Shown in pieces: positions 20,258-29,102 of a DNA stretch of 64,000 bases; positions within the stretch are counted from its first letter, which is position 1; each line of letters opens with the position of its first letter. The stretch is from Massilia sp. YIM B02443. GTDB lineage: Bacteria; Pseudomonadota; Gammaproteobacteria; Burkholderiales; Burkholderiaceae_D. The stretch spans positions 62,001 through 126,000 of the forward strand of contig NZ_JASNRA010000006.1 of assembly GCF_030411955.1 (NCBI RefSeq). Direction: 5' to 3'. The notes beneath the pieces were generated by a model. It saw only the letters and a list, made by a program, of their open reading frames with translations. It did no database searches and was not told the DNA's origin. The translations under genes and the position numbers were made by a program.

Positions 20258-21307
20258 TTATGTAACTGCCGCCTCCAGCAGCGTGATGGTCTGCGCCTGC
20301 GTGTCGAGCCTGGCCTGCAGGCCGAGCGGCAGCGTGCACTGGTTGCGGATATGGCCGATCGAATAGCCGGTCACCGCGGGTGTCGTCAACGGATGCAGGT
20401 GCAGGCCGAGCGTGCGCTCGAGCGTGAGCGAGACGTCTTCGTGTTCCGGGCCGCAGTTCTCGCAGATGCCGATCACCACCGCCGCCGCATTCCGGAAGCC
20501 TCCCGCCAGGTCGAGCTGGGTCATCCAGCGGTCGATGCGGTAGGGCGCTTCGTTGACCTCTTCCAGGAACAGGATGCTGCCGCGGATATCCGCCGCGTAC
20601 GGCGTGCCGGCCAGCGCCGCCACCATCGACAGGTTACCGCCCATGAGCGCTCCGGTGGCGACGCCATGGGTGTGGGTGTGGATGCCGAAATGCGGCTCGC
20701 GCACGGCCTGTGCGGCGTTCTCCGGCGACATCGTGATCGTGTACTGCGGCTGCGGGTCGGCCAGCACCGCCATCATCCGCGCGCGCGAATAGTCGGTCAT
20801 CGTCGACGAAGCCACCGGGCCGTGGAAGGTCACCAGGCCGGCGTGCCTGTGCAGCGCCAGGTGCAGCGCGCTGATGTCGGAGTAGCCGAGCAGGATCTTC
20901 GGGTGGCGCCGAATCAGGCCGTAGTCCAGGTGCGCCAGCAGCGAGATGCAGCCGGAACCGCCGCGGATCGGCCAGATCATGCTCACCTCGGGGTCAAGAA
21001 ACATCGCGTGCAGGTCGGCCACGCGCTGTTCGACCGAGCCGGCGTAGTTGCCGAAGACTTCGCGCAGATATTTTCCCTGCTTGACCTTGAGGCCGAGCGA
21101 TTCGATGTTGCGCAGCGCCTTGTCGATGGCGCGCTCGCTCGTGTAGCCGCCGGGCGCGATCAGGCCGACGGTGTCGCCGGGACGCAGGCGTGGGGGTTTG
21201 ATCAGCTTCATGGGGCCTGGACGGCGGCGCGCTGCTGCGATGCCTGGTGCAGTGACAGAGAAAGCGGCGGCGGTAAATGCGCCGAAACTACGACGGCTGA
21301 TTTTCAT
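20258..21307 (-). CDS. LD-carboxypeptidase (peptidase S66) with twin-arginine signal
   Basis: This muropeptide LD-carboxypeptidase-like protein has 349 residues from the ATG at 21307. The S66 catalytic serine is Ser143 in LLGYSDISAL. The FLEEVNEAPYRIDR and SIGHIRNQ segments supply the Glu and His of the Ser-Glu-His triad. Family members such as LdcA remove the terminal D-Ala from tetrapeptides and are normally cytoplasmic. Here the N-terminus, SRRSFGAFTAAAFSVTAPGI, resembles a Tat signal peptide, so export is likely. A longer reading to 21352 is only the translation of the adjacent REP element. It is the first of many cell-wall genes in this region. Confidence 0.88.
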   Translation of the reverse strand: MKISRRSFGAFTAAAFSVTAPGIAAARRRPGPMKLIKPPRLRPGDTVGLIAPGGYTSERAIDKALRNIESLGLKVKQGKYLREVFGNYAGSVEQRVADLHAMFLDPEVSMIWPIRGGSGCISLLAHLDYGLIRRHPKILLGYSDISALHLALHRHAGLVTFHGPVASSTMTDYSRARMMAVLADPQPQYTITMSPENAAQAVREPHFGIHTHTHGVATGALMGGNLSMVAALAGTPYAADIRGSILFLEEVNEAPYRIDRWMTQLDLAGGFRNAAAVVIGICENCGPEHEDVSLTLERTLGLHLHPLTTPAVTGYSIGHIRNQCTLPLGLQARLDTQAQTITLLEAAVT

Positions 21308-21324
21308 AACTACATTTATAACAC

Positions 21325-21412
21325 CGTCGTCCCCGCGAAGGCGGGGACCCAAGTTCTGCTAGCGCAGACGAAAGGCATGCAAACTTGGGTCCCCGCCTGC
21401 GCGGGGACGACG
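21325..21412. repeat. REP/BIME pair between TonB receptor and LD-carboxypeptidase genes
   Basis: Two 31-base arms (21325-21355 and 21382-21412) are reverse complements with one mismatch, separated by 26 bases. Each arm contains its own CCCCGC/GCGGGG hairpin. A related arm lies at 11633-11660. As the flanking genes are on the same strand, the pair lies on any read-through transcript and could act as a terminator or RNA stabiliser. Confidence 0.8.
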
Positions 21413-21426
21413 GGTGAAGGTGCGGG

Positions 21427-24273
21427 TCAGAAGAACTTGTAGGTCGCCATCAGCGTGAACGAGCGCCCGCGCGGATCGGCCACCCGCGGTTCCCAGCTGC
21501 TGCCGGCGCCGGTGTTGCTGTCATACGTGATAGCAAACGGCGGATCCTCGTCCATCAGGTTCTTCACGCCGGCCGTCAACGTCAGGTTCTGGAAGCCGGT
21601 GTAGTTCACCGTCAGGTTATAGATCGAATAGTCGTCCACCTTGGCGTTGTAGTTCGCCGGCGTCACCTTGCCGCTGGCCACGCCCGGCAGCACCTGGTCG
21701 GTGTAGCCCGAACGGTAGATATTCTGCAGCATGCCGCTCCAGTTGCCGTACTTGTAGGTGGCGTAGGCGCTGTGCTTCCACTTCAGGCCCAGGTCACCCG
21801 TGAACAGGAAGCGCCCGACTTCGCTCTCGCCGAACGGCGCATCGGTGGTGGCGCGCGACTTCTTCTCGAGCAGGCGCGAGCCGTCGATGCCGATGCTCCA
21901 CTGCGAACCGGTACTGAACTTGCCGTTGAAGCGGGCGCCGACTTCGACGCCACGCGTGATGCGTTCGCCCGTGTTGATCCAGCGCTGGTCGATGCCGAGC
22001 AGCTGGCCGGTCACGTCGTCGCGCACGAAGGCGTCCTGGAAGTACGCATAGTTCGCCACCATGGTCGCCAGGTTGAACGAGTCGATCGTGTTCTCCTTGC
22101 GGATCTCCCACAGGTCGGCGCTGGCCGAGAAGAAGTTGGACGGTTCGAACACCACGCCGATGCTGCCCTGCCTGGCGGTCTCCGGCCCCAGCTCGGGACG
22201 GCCGCCGCTGGCGGTTTCCGGGTTGACCGCTTCGCAGCCGGGGCGCGCCGTATCTACCTTGCCGCCCGGGCAGGTGGCCGGGTCGGCCAGGTCCTTGCCG
22301 GCGTATGGCGTGATGGTGATGCCGTTGAACAGCTGGTTGAACGACGGCGCGCGGAAGCTCTCGTTGTACGAGCCGCGGAACATCAATGACGCCAGCGGCT
22401 GGTAGCGGAACGAGACCTTCGGATTGGTGGTGACGCCGAAGCCCGTGTAGTCGTCGCGGCGGATGGCGAAGGTCAGTTCCAGCGCCTGCGTCACCGGCAC
22501 CAGCACCTCGGCATATACCGCCTTGATGTCGCGCTTGACCTTGTCGAGCGCATTGACGTCGTCGAACGGCGCATTCAGGATCGCGCGCCGTGCGGCGATG
22601 CTGCGCTCGTCGCCGTTGAACTTGTATTGTTCGCGCCGCAGGTCGATGCCGACGGCGGCCATCACCGGGCCGGCCGGCAGCTTGAAGAGTTCACCCGACA
22701 CCGCGCCATCGAGCTGGGTCATGATGGTCTTGCCGCCGTACAGCGTGACGCCGGCTGCGCTGGTCGAGGCGATCAGGTCCAGCGCCTGCTGGCTCTGGGT
22801 CTGGCCCGGCAGCAGGAACGGGTTGATGATGCCGCTGCCCAGCGCCTCGGCCAGCGGCTGCGTGTAGTTGTAGCCGCTGCCCAGCAGCGACTTCGATTCG
22901 CTGGTGGCGCGCGACAGGCCCACGCGGTAATCGAACGTGCGGCCGAACAGGGTCAGGGGACCGTCGGCGCCCACCAGCAGGCGGCCGGCTTCGGTCTCGG
23001 TCTGGATCTCGCGGTTGCCGCACTCCATGCAGCGCCAGCGATAGGCGATCGGCAGGCCATAGTTGGCGGCAATCGACGGGAACACCGCCACCAGCCGGTT
23101 GTAGACGTCGTTGTAGGCGGCGCCGCTGCTCGGGTAGAACGAGTTCGGGCCGAAGGTCGAGGACGACGGTGACACCTGGTTGGGCGAGAAGCGCTTGGCC
23201 ACTTCGACGCGCGAACCGACGGCTTCGGCGAACAGCTGGTGCTGGCCGACGTTGAAGGTGGCGCGCGCCAGCGCATTGCTGTTCTTGACCGGCTGCTGCA
23301 GCACGGCCGCGCGCCCGGTGTCCCAAGCGCAGCCATAGGCGGCGCCTGGCGTGTCCCACAGCAGTTCGTCGTAGGCGGCCATGCCGTCGAAGCTGTTGCA
23401 GCCGGCGCCGCCCGGCAGGTCGAGCAGGCTGATGCCGTTGTAGGCGACGCTGCCGCCCGGCAGGGTCGGGCCGGTGCCGCTACGCGACAGCAGCGATGGC
23501 CCTAGCGTGGTGGCGAAGATGTTGGCGTGCGGCGTGCCGCGCGTGTCGACCGAGACGCCGCGGTTCGACTGGAAGGTGTTCACGAAATCGCGCTGGTCGC
23601 CGCGCAGCGCCTTGTTCTCGCTGTGCGCGGCCGTCACCAGCACGTTCCAGCCTTGCGTATCGAGGTCGCCCCAGCCGCCGGTGAGCGAGACGCGGCCGAT
23701 CTCGCCGCCGCTTTCCTCGGCGACGTCGGTAAACGCTTGCGCTTCCAGGCCCTTGTAGTTCTTGCGCAGGATGAAGTTGATCACGCCGCCGATGGCGTCG
23801 GTGCCATACACGGCGGAAGCGCCGTCCTTCAGCACTTCGACCCGCTCCACCGCCGCCATCGGGATCGAATTCAGGTCGACCGCCGAACCCTTCATGCCGT
23901 GGGTCGCCACGCGGCGGCCGTTGAGCAGCACCAGGGTCGAGTCGGCGCCCTGGCCGCGCAGGTTGGCCGACGAGGCGCCGTTGTTGCCGCGCTGGGCGCC
24001 CGAGGTGACGTCGGCGTTCGAGGCCAGGTTGTCGGAACCGTTGCCGTTGATGTTGAGGGTGGCGATCAGCTGTTCGGCGGTGACGATGCCCTGGTCTTCG
24101 AGCTGTTTGCGCGAAATGATTTCCACCGGCAGCGCGCCTTCCTTGGCGATGCGCTTGATGCTCGAGCCGGTGATCTCGACCCGCTGCATCGGTGCCTCGG
24201 CCTGTGCCTGCGCCATGCCTGGCGCAACGACGCCCATCAGGGCGATCAGCCCTGCCAGTTTTTTCATCTTCAC
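21427..24273 (-). CDS. TonB-dependent outer-membrane receptor
   Basis: This 948-residue receptor has a signal peptide (KKLAGLIALMGVVAPGMAQAQ), a plug domain (about 30-170, with VLLNGRRVATHGM and VERVEVLKDGASAVYGTDAIGGVINFI) and a long beta-barrel ending in aromatic FTLMATYKFF. The sequence IKRIAKEGALPVEIISRKQLEDQG fits the Xanthomonas/Caulobacter-type receptors used for carbohydrates or peptides. Four cysteines (GCNS/YGCAW, MECGN) may form disulfides in extracellular loops. It starts with GTG 5 bases after AGGAGA; an ATG two codons later is the alternative. The ligand is unknown. The surroundings suggest cell-wall-derived or peptide ligands, which is inference. Confidence 0.93.
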   Translation of the reverse strand: MKMKKLAGLIALMGVVAPGMAQAQAEAPMQRVEITGSSIKRIAKEGALPVEIISRKQLEDQGIVTAEQLIATLNINGNGSDNLASNADVTSGAQRGNNGASSANLRGQGADSTLVLLNGRRVATHGMKGSAVDLNSIPMAAVERVEVLKDGASAVYGTDAIGGVINFILRKNYKGLEAQAFTDVAEESGGEIGRVSLTGGWGDLDTQGWNVLVTAAHSENKALRGDQRDFVNTFQSNRGVSVDTRGTPHANIFATTLGPSLLSRSGTGPTLPGGSVAYNGISLLDLPGGAGCNSFDGMAAYDELLWDTPGAAYGCAWDTGRAAVLQQPVKNSNALARATFNVGQHQLFAEAVGSRVEVAKRFSPNQVSPSSSTFGPNSFYPSSGAAYNDVYNRLVAVFPSIAANYGLPIAYRWRCMECGNREIQTETEAGRLLVGADGPLTLFGRTFDYRVGLSRATSESKSLLGSGYNYTQPLAEALGSGIINPFLLPGQTQSQQALDLIASTSAAGVTLYGGKTIMTQLDGAVSGELFKLPAGPVMAAVGIDLRREQYKFNGDERSIAARRAILNAPFDDVNALDKVKRDIKAVYAEVLVPVTQALELTFAIRRDDYTGFGVTTNPKVSFRYQPLASLMFRGSYNESFRAPSFNQLFNGITITPYAGKDLADPATCPGGKVDTARPGCEAVNPETASGGRPELGPETARQGSIGVVFEPSNFFSASADLWEIRKENTIDSFNLATMVANYAYFQDAFVRDDVTGQLLGIDQRWINTGERITRGVEVGARFNGKFSTGSQWSIGIDGSRLLEKKSRATTDAPFGESEVGRFLFTGDLGLKWKHSAYATYKYGNWSGMLQNIYRSGYTDQVLPGVASGKVTPANYNAKVDDYSIYNLTVNYTGFQNLTLTAGVKNLMDEDPPFAITYDSNTGAGSSWEPRVADPRGRSFTLMATYKFF

Positions 24274-24406
24274 GTGTTTCTCCTGTTTCTTTGGACTGAG
24301 CGATGCCGGATCCAGATTACGCCGCCGAAATCGGCGTCATCCAATGAATTCCGTTGAGTCCAGTATAACCAGCAGGAATGTTTAATTTAGGAAAAACACA
24401 ACGAAC

Positions 24407-26143
24407 CTAGCGCACGCCTCCGACCATGCGTGCTCTTTGCGCAACATCGACATCGAGGTAGCGCCATGTCGTGAATTCGACCGGGTGGCGTTTGTAGTTT
24501 TTCAACCACGGATGGCGCAGATCGCCCGACAGCACATGGGTCAGCGGCACCCACGGGTTGTAGGCGTGCAGCAGCTGGTTCATCTCGAAATACAGTTTGC
24601 TGCGCACCGGGCCGTCGGTCAGCGCGCGCGCCTGTTCGTAGCGCACGTTGTAGGCCGGCAGGTCGAAGCGCGCATAGTTGGCGCGGCCGGCATTCGGGCC
24701 ATACAGCAGCTGGTAAAAATTGTCGCCGTCGGGGAAATCGGCAATCCAGTTACTCTCGAACATCTGCACGGTGCCGAGGCGCGAGGCCTTGATGATCTCG
24801 GTCTTCTTGTCCGACCTGAACACCACGCGCAGGCCGATCGCGTTCAGGCACTTGCGCCACAACTCGTCGCGCAGGCGCCCGCCGACGGTGGCTTCGCTGT
24901 ACATGGTGAGCGTCAGCGGCTTGCCGTCGGGCGCGCGGCGGAACCCGTCGCGGTCGCGCGCCCGGTAGCCATGGCGGTCGAGCAGCGCGTTGGCCAGCGC
25001 CGGATCGTACGGCACCGGGCTGCGGTAGCTGGCGTCGTAGCCCAGCACGTTCGGCGGCAACGGCGATTCGGCCTTGATCGCGAAGCCTTTCTTCAGCAGC
25101 GCGATGTCTTCCACGCTGTTGTACGACAGCGCGATCGCGCGCCGCAGCGCCACCCGTTCCTTGCCGTAGCCGCCGACCACGGGATCCTTCATATTCATCC
25201 ACATGTAGTAGGTCTGCAGCACCGGAAAGCGCGACAGCACGATGCCGCGCGCGGCCAGCTCGGGTTTCAACGCGCCGCCTTGCACCACCATCTCGGTCAT
25301 CGACTCGGGGATCTGCTCCAGGTAGTCGTATTCGGCGTTCAGGAAACCCAGCATGCGGCCCTGGAATTCCTCGGCGATGCGCACCTCGACGCGGTCGACG
25401 CGCGGCAGGCGCTGGCCTTCCAGCGCGGCGGCGATGGCCTGGTCGTGCGGGTCGTTGCCCGGCGTCGCGTGGAACACCGCCGTCGAATGGGGATTCGCCA
25501 GCAGGACGATGCGGTCGCTGCGCTTCCACTCGCCAATCATGAACGGACCGGTGCCGACCGGGTGGTTGCCGGCCTGGCCCGGATAGGCCTCGATCACTTC
25601 GCGCGCCACCACGCCGGTGGCCGGCGTCGCCAGGTAGAACAGGAAGTTGTTGTCGGGGTGCCTCAAGGTGATGCGCAGCGTATGGCGGTCGAGCGCCTCC
25701 AATCCGGCCACGCCTTCGAACATATACGCCCACGGTGACCTGAGCGTCGGATCGGACAGACGTTTGAGGCTATAGACGTAATCCTCGGCCGTGACCTCAC
25801 GCTTCACACCCTTGAACGCCGGGTCGGGCGTGAAATGGATGCCGGGACGGATGCGGAAGGTGTAGCGCAGGCCATCCTTGCTCACCTCCGGCATGGCGGT
25901 CGCGGTATTGCCGCGCAGCCTGGCCGGACGCGCCAAGTAGTCGTAGCGTAGCAGCGGGTCGAACAGGTTTTCCAGCAGCGACAGGGTGGCGTTGTCGGAC
26001 GCCACCGCCGGATCGAGCCCGGTTTCGCTGGTGGACAGGAACATGCGCAATACTTTTTCCTGGCGCGGCGCCACGGGTTCCGCCGCCTGCGCGGTCAGGC
26101 AGGTCAGGCACAACAACAAGGTGGCGGCGTAGCGAAATGTCAT
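24407..26143 (-). CDS. Periplasmic ABC-type peptide-binding protein (SBP_bac_5)
   Basis: This is an oligopeptide-binding-type protein of 578 residues from the ATG at 26143, with a signal peptide ending near AQAAEPVA. It has the family pattern (LRMFLSTSETGLDPA, GLRYTFRIRPGIHFTPD, DYVYSLKRLSDP, NHPVGTGPFMIGEW). No permease or ATPase genes are next to it, so it is an orphan binding protein or shares the Opp/Dpp transporter, as MppA does for murein tripeptide in E. coli. Its place upstream of the TonB receptor and S66 carboxypeptidase, on the same strand, suggests a peptide uptake role. Confidence 0.88.
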   Translation of the reverse strand: MTFRYAATLLLCLTCLTAQAAEPVAPRQEKVLRMFLSTSETGLDPAVASDNATLSLLENLFDPLLRYDYLARPARLRGNTATAMPEVSKDGLRYTFRIRPGIHFTPDPAFKGVKREVTAEDYVYSLKRLSDPTLRSPWAYMFEGVAGLEALDRHTLRITLRHPDNNFLFYLATPATGVVAREVIEAYPGQAGNHPVGTGPFMIGEWKRSDRIVLLANPHSTAVFHATPGNDPHDQAIAAALEGQRLPRVDRVEVRIAEEFQGRMLGFLNAEYDYLEQIPESMTEMVVQGGALKPELAARGIVLSRFPVLQTYYMWMNMKDPVVGGYGKERVALRRAIALSYNSVEDIALLKKGFAIKAESPLPPNVLGYDASYRSPVPYDPALANALLDRHGYRARDRDGFRRAPDGKPLTLTMYSEATVGGRLRDELWRKCLNAIGLRVVFRSDKKTEIIKASRLGTVQMFESNWIADFPDGDNFYQLLYGPNAGRANYARFDLPAYNVRYEQARALTDGPVRSKLYFEMNQLLHAYNPWVPLTHVLSGDLRHPWLKNYKRHPVEFTTWRYLDVDVAQRARMVGGVR

Positions 26144-26316
26144 CAAGTCAGGTCCGGTCTGGCAATGCCTATCATATGCGCCGCGCCCCGCGCGAGGCAA
26201 CAAAAGCGGTCCCCACATCATTTTTGAACATGGCACTGGTGCATTCTTTCATCTGTGCAGCTTGCTCTCGGCCTATACTCTCCGCTGCACATCAGGCCTC
26301 ATCCCGCAGACACACT

Positions 26317-27555
26317 ATGGCACTTACCTATATCTGGACCGGTTTCTTCCTGGTCGGCTTCCTGGCAGCACTGGCGCAATGGATCTTCCTCGGCGATACC
26401 GAGATCTTCAAGCGCATCATCGACGGCACTTTCGACTCGGCCAAGATGGCGGTGATGGACATCGCCCTGCCGCTGGCCGGCGTGATGACCTTCTGGCTCG
26501 GCATCATGAACGTGGGCGAAAAGGCGGGCCTGATCAACGTGTTCGCACGCGCCATCGCGCCGTTCTTCTCGCGCATCTTCCCCGGCGTGCCGAAGGACCA
26601 CCCGGCCAACGGCCACATGGTGATGAACTTCTCGGCCAATATGCTGGGCCTGGACAACGCCGCCACGCCGTTCGGCCTGAAGGCGATGGAGTCGCTGCAG
26701 TCGATCAATCCGAACAAGGACGAGGCCAGCGACGCGCAGCTGATGTTCCTGGTGATCCAGACCTCGGGCCTGACCATCATCCCGCTGGCGGTAATGGCGC
26801 AGCGCGCGGTGCTGGGCGCGGCCAATCCGGCCGACATCTTCATCCCGACCCTGATCGCGACCTACACCGCCACCATCGCCAGCATCATCGCGGTGGGCAT
26901 CCGCCAGCGCATCAACCTGCTCGACCCGGTGGTGTTCGGCTGGATCGGCGGCACCACGGCGCTGATCGCGTCGATGGTGTTCAGCTTCACCTACTTCCTC
27001 GACAAGGCGCAGATCCAGCTGGTGTCCACCGTGGTGGCCAACCTGGCGCTGTTCAGCGTCATCGCCGCCTTCATGACGGCGGCCGTGATCAAGAAGGTCA
27101 ACGTGTTCGAGGCCTTCATCGAAGGCGCCAAGAACGGCGTCGAGACCTCGATCAAGATCATTCCCTACCTGGTCGGGATGCTGGTGGCGATCAGCGTGGT
27201 GCGCAATTCCGGCATCCTGGGCCAGGTCGTCAACGGCTTCGCCTGGGTGTTCGGCGCCCTCGGCCTGCAGACCGATTTCGTCGGCGCGCTGCCGACCGCG
27301 CTCATGAAGTCGCTGTCGGGCAGCGGCGCGCGCGCCATGATGATCGACGCCATCAACACCTACGGCGTGGATTCCTTCGTCGGCCGCCTGGCCAGCATCC
27401 TGCAGGGCGCATCGGACACCACCTTCTACATCATCGCCCTGTATTTCGGCTCGGTCGGGATCCGCAAGACGCGCTATGCGGTCAGCTACGGCCTGCTGGC
27501 CGACCTGGTCGGCATCATCGCCGCGGTGTTGGTGGCGTACCTCTTCTTCGGTTGA
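26317..27555 (+). CDS. Fused spore-maturation-like protein SpmA-SpmB (nucleoside recognition/Gate domains)
   Basis: This integral membrane protein has 412 residues and two Gate domains. The first half (about 1-200) matches SpmA (GVMTFWLGIMNVGEKAGLI, then NFSANMLGLDNAATPFGLKAMESLQ). The second half matches SpmB (VEAxKxG-like IEGAKNGVETSIKIIPYLVGMLVAISV, then ALPTALMKSLSGSGARAMM). In Bacillus these are two proteins needed for spore-core dehydration. Proteobacteria carry fused homologues of unknown role. The ATG at 26317 was chosen because homology begins there. The next gene, PBP4, follows in 21 bases. In Bacillus spmA and spmB are likewise next to a D-Ala-D-Ala carboxypeptidase gene (dacB), so the pairing is conserved. 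Confidence 0.9.
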   Translation: MALTYIWTGFFLVGFLAALAQWIFLGDTEIFKRIIDGTFDSAKMAVMDIALPLAGVMTFWLGIMNVGEKAGLINVFARAIAPFFSRIFPGVPKDHPANGHMVMNFSANMLGLDNAATPFGLKAMESLQSINPNKDEASDAQLMFLVIQTSGLTIIPLAVMAQRAVLGAANPADIFIPTLIATYTATIASIIAVGIRQRINLLDPVVFGWIGGTTALIASMVFSFTYFLDKAQIQLVSTVVANLALFSVIAAFMTAAVIKKVNVFEAFIEGAKNGVETSIKIIPYLVGMLVAISVVRNSGILGQVVNGFAWVFGALGLQTDFVGALPTALMKSLSGSGARAMMIDAINTYGVDSFVGRLASILQGASDTTFYIIALYFGSVGIRKTRYAVSYGLLADLVGIIAAVLVAYLFFG

Positions 27556-27576
27556 CGTTTTCAAACAAGGACCAGC

Positions 27577-29091
27577 ATGCTCCGTCGCCTCGCTCTCGCC
27601 GCCACGCTGTTCGCCAGCTTCCCGTTCGCCCACGCCCAGCTGCCGGCGCCGGTGGCGCAAACGATGAAACTGAACGGCATCGCCGACCACGAAGTCGGGG
27701 TGCTGGTATTGCGCAGCGACGCCACCGTGCTGGCGCACGGCGAACGGGTGGCGATGCAGCCCGCGTCGACCATGAAGCTGGTGACCACGCTGGTAAGCCT
27801 GGAGCGCCTGGGCCCCGTGTTCCGCGGCCGCACCGAGTTGCGCAGCAACGGCCGGGTCGAGGGAGGCGTGCTGCGCGGCGACCTGGTCTTGAGGGGCGGC
27901 GCCGATGCCGACCTGGATGGGAAGGTACTGGAAGACATGCTGCGCGCCCTGCGCTACGCCGGCATCGAACGCATCGAGGGCAACCTGGTGCTGGACCGCA
28001 GCCTGTTCCAGCCGGCGCGCCAGGATCTCGGCGCGCCGCCTTTCGACGAGGCGCCCGAAGCCTATTACAACGTCATCCCCGACGCGCTGCTGGTCAACAA
28101 GAACATGCTGCAGGTCGACATGCGTTCTACCAGCGGCTCGCTGGCGCTGCGCATGCATCCGGAGCTCGACCGCGTGTCGCTGACGTCCGAGATGACGCTG
28201 GTCGACGCCGCCTGCGCCAAATGGGAAGCCGGCTGGAAGCTGCCCGAAGCGCGGCGCCAGCCCGACGGCAGCGTGCAGGTGGTCTTGCGCGGCACCTTCC
28301 CGAAGAACTGCGTGCACAGCTACGGCATCAATGTGCTCGACCGCGACGACTACGTCGGCGCCCTGGTGCGCCGCACCTGGCAGGGACTGGGCGGCACCAT
28401 CAGCGGCCGCACGCTGGCCGGGACCACGCCGCCGGATACCCGTCTGCTGGCCGCGCACGCCGCGCGCGCCCTGCCCGAAATCATCCGCGACACCAACAAG
28501 CTGTCGGACAACGCGCTGGCGCGCACCCTGCTTCTGAGCCTTGGCAGCCTGCAGGCCGACCCGCTCGAAGGCAGCCTGCCGCTGCCGGCTCCGCAGGAAG
28601 GCGTGACAACGCAAGCACGCGCCGACGCCGCGATCCGCGACTGGATGCGCAGCCAGCGCATCGACGATGCGGGCTTCGTGATCGAGAACGGTTCCGGCCT
28701 GTCGCGCACCGAGCGCATCACCCCGCAGCAGATGGGGCAAGTCCTCCAGGCCGGCCTGCGCAGCCAGTGGGCGCCCGAATTCCAGGCCAGCCTGCCGATC
28801 GGCGCGGTCGACGGCACCATGCGCCGGCGCCTGCAGGACAGCCCGGCGGCGGGCCGCGCGCGCCTGAAGACCGGCTCCATCCGCAATGTCGTGGCGCTGG
28901 CCGGCTACGTGCCGGATGCGGGCGGTACGCCGTGCGTGTTCGTGGCGTTCGTGAACAGCGAGCGCGCCGGCGAAGGGCGCGGACGGGCGGTGCTCGATGC
29001 GCTGGTGGATTGGGTGGCAAGATCGGGAACTGCGCAGTTGCCTGCCCCCGTACAGCCGCAAGCGCCGGCGGCCCTGCAGCCGGTCTTATAG
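27577..29091 (+). CDS. dacB: D-alanyl-D-alanine carboxypeptidase/endopeptidase (PBP4, S13)
   Basis: This penicillin-binding protein trims pentapeptides and cuts cross-links in the periplasm. The 504 residues have a signal peptide (LALAATLFASFPFAHAQ), the serine motif PASTMK (Ser64, Lys67), the SxN motif KLSDNALAR and the KTG motif ARLKTGSI. This is the full S13 set. The C-terminal 20 residues are Pro/Ala-rich. It starts 21 bases after the SpmAB gene and is surely in the same operon. The gene is convergent with the D-Ala-D-Ala dipeptidase gene (11-base gap). Confidence 0.94.
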   Translation: MLRRLALAATLFASFPFAHAQLPAPVAQTMKLNGIADHEVGVLVLRSDATVLAHGERVAMQPASTMKLVTTLVSLERLGPVFRGRTELRSNGRVEGGVLRGDLVLRGGADADLDGKVLEDMLRALRYAGIERIEGNLVLDRSLFQPARQDLGAPPFDEAPEAYYNVIPDALLVNKNMLQVDMRSTSGSLALRMHPELDRVSLTSEMTLVDAACAKWEAGWKLPEARRQPDGSVQVVLRGTFPKNCVHSYGINVLDRDDYVGALVRRTWQGLGGTISGRTLAGTTPPDTRLLAAHAARALPEIIRDTNKLSDNALARTLLLSLGSLQADPLEGSLPLPAPQEGVTTQARADAAIRDWMRSQRIDDAGFVIENGSGLSRTERITPQQMGQVLQAGLRSQWAPEFQASLPIGAVDGTMRRRLQDSPAAGRARLKTGSIRNVVALAGYVPDAGGTPCVFVAFVNSERAGEGRGRAVLDALVDWVARSGTAQLPAPVQPQAPAALQPVL

Positions 29092-29102
29092 CCGCCCAGC
29101 GT

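Noticed and set aside
21308..21352. N-terminal extension of the LD-carboxypeptidase
   Set aside because: Its residues (GPRLRGDD) are translated REP sequence, while the twin-arginine signal starts at 21307.
26299..29061. 920-codon minus-strand frame opposite SpmAB and dacB
   Set aside because: It is the complement of two genes with intact catalytic motifs, and its composition is that of antisense GC-rich DNA.
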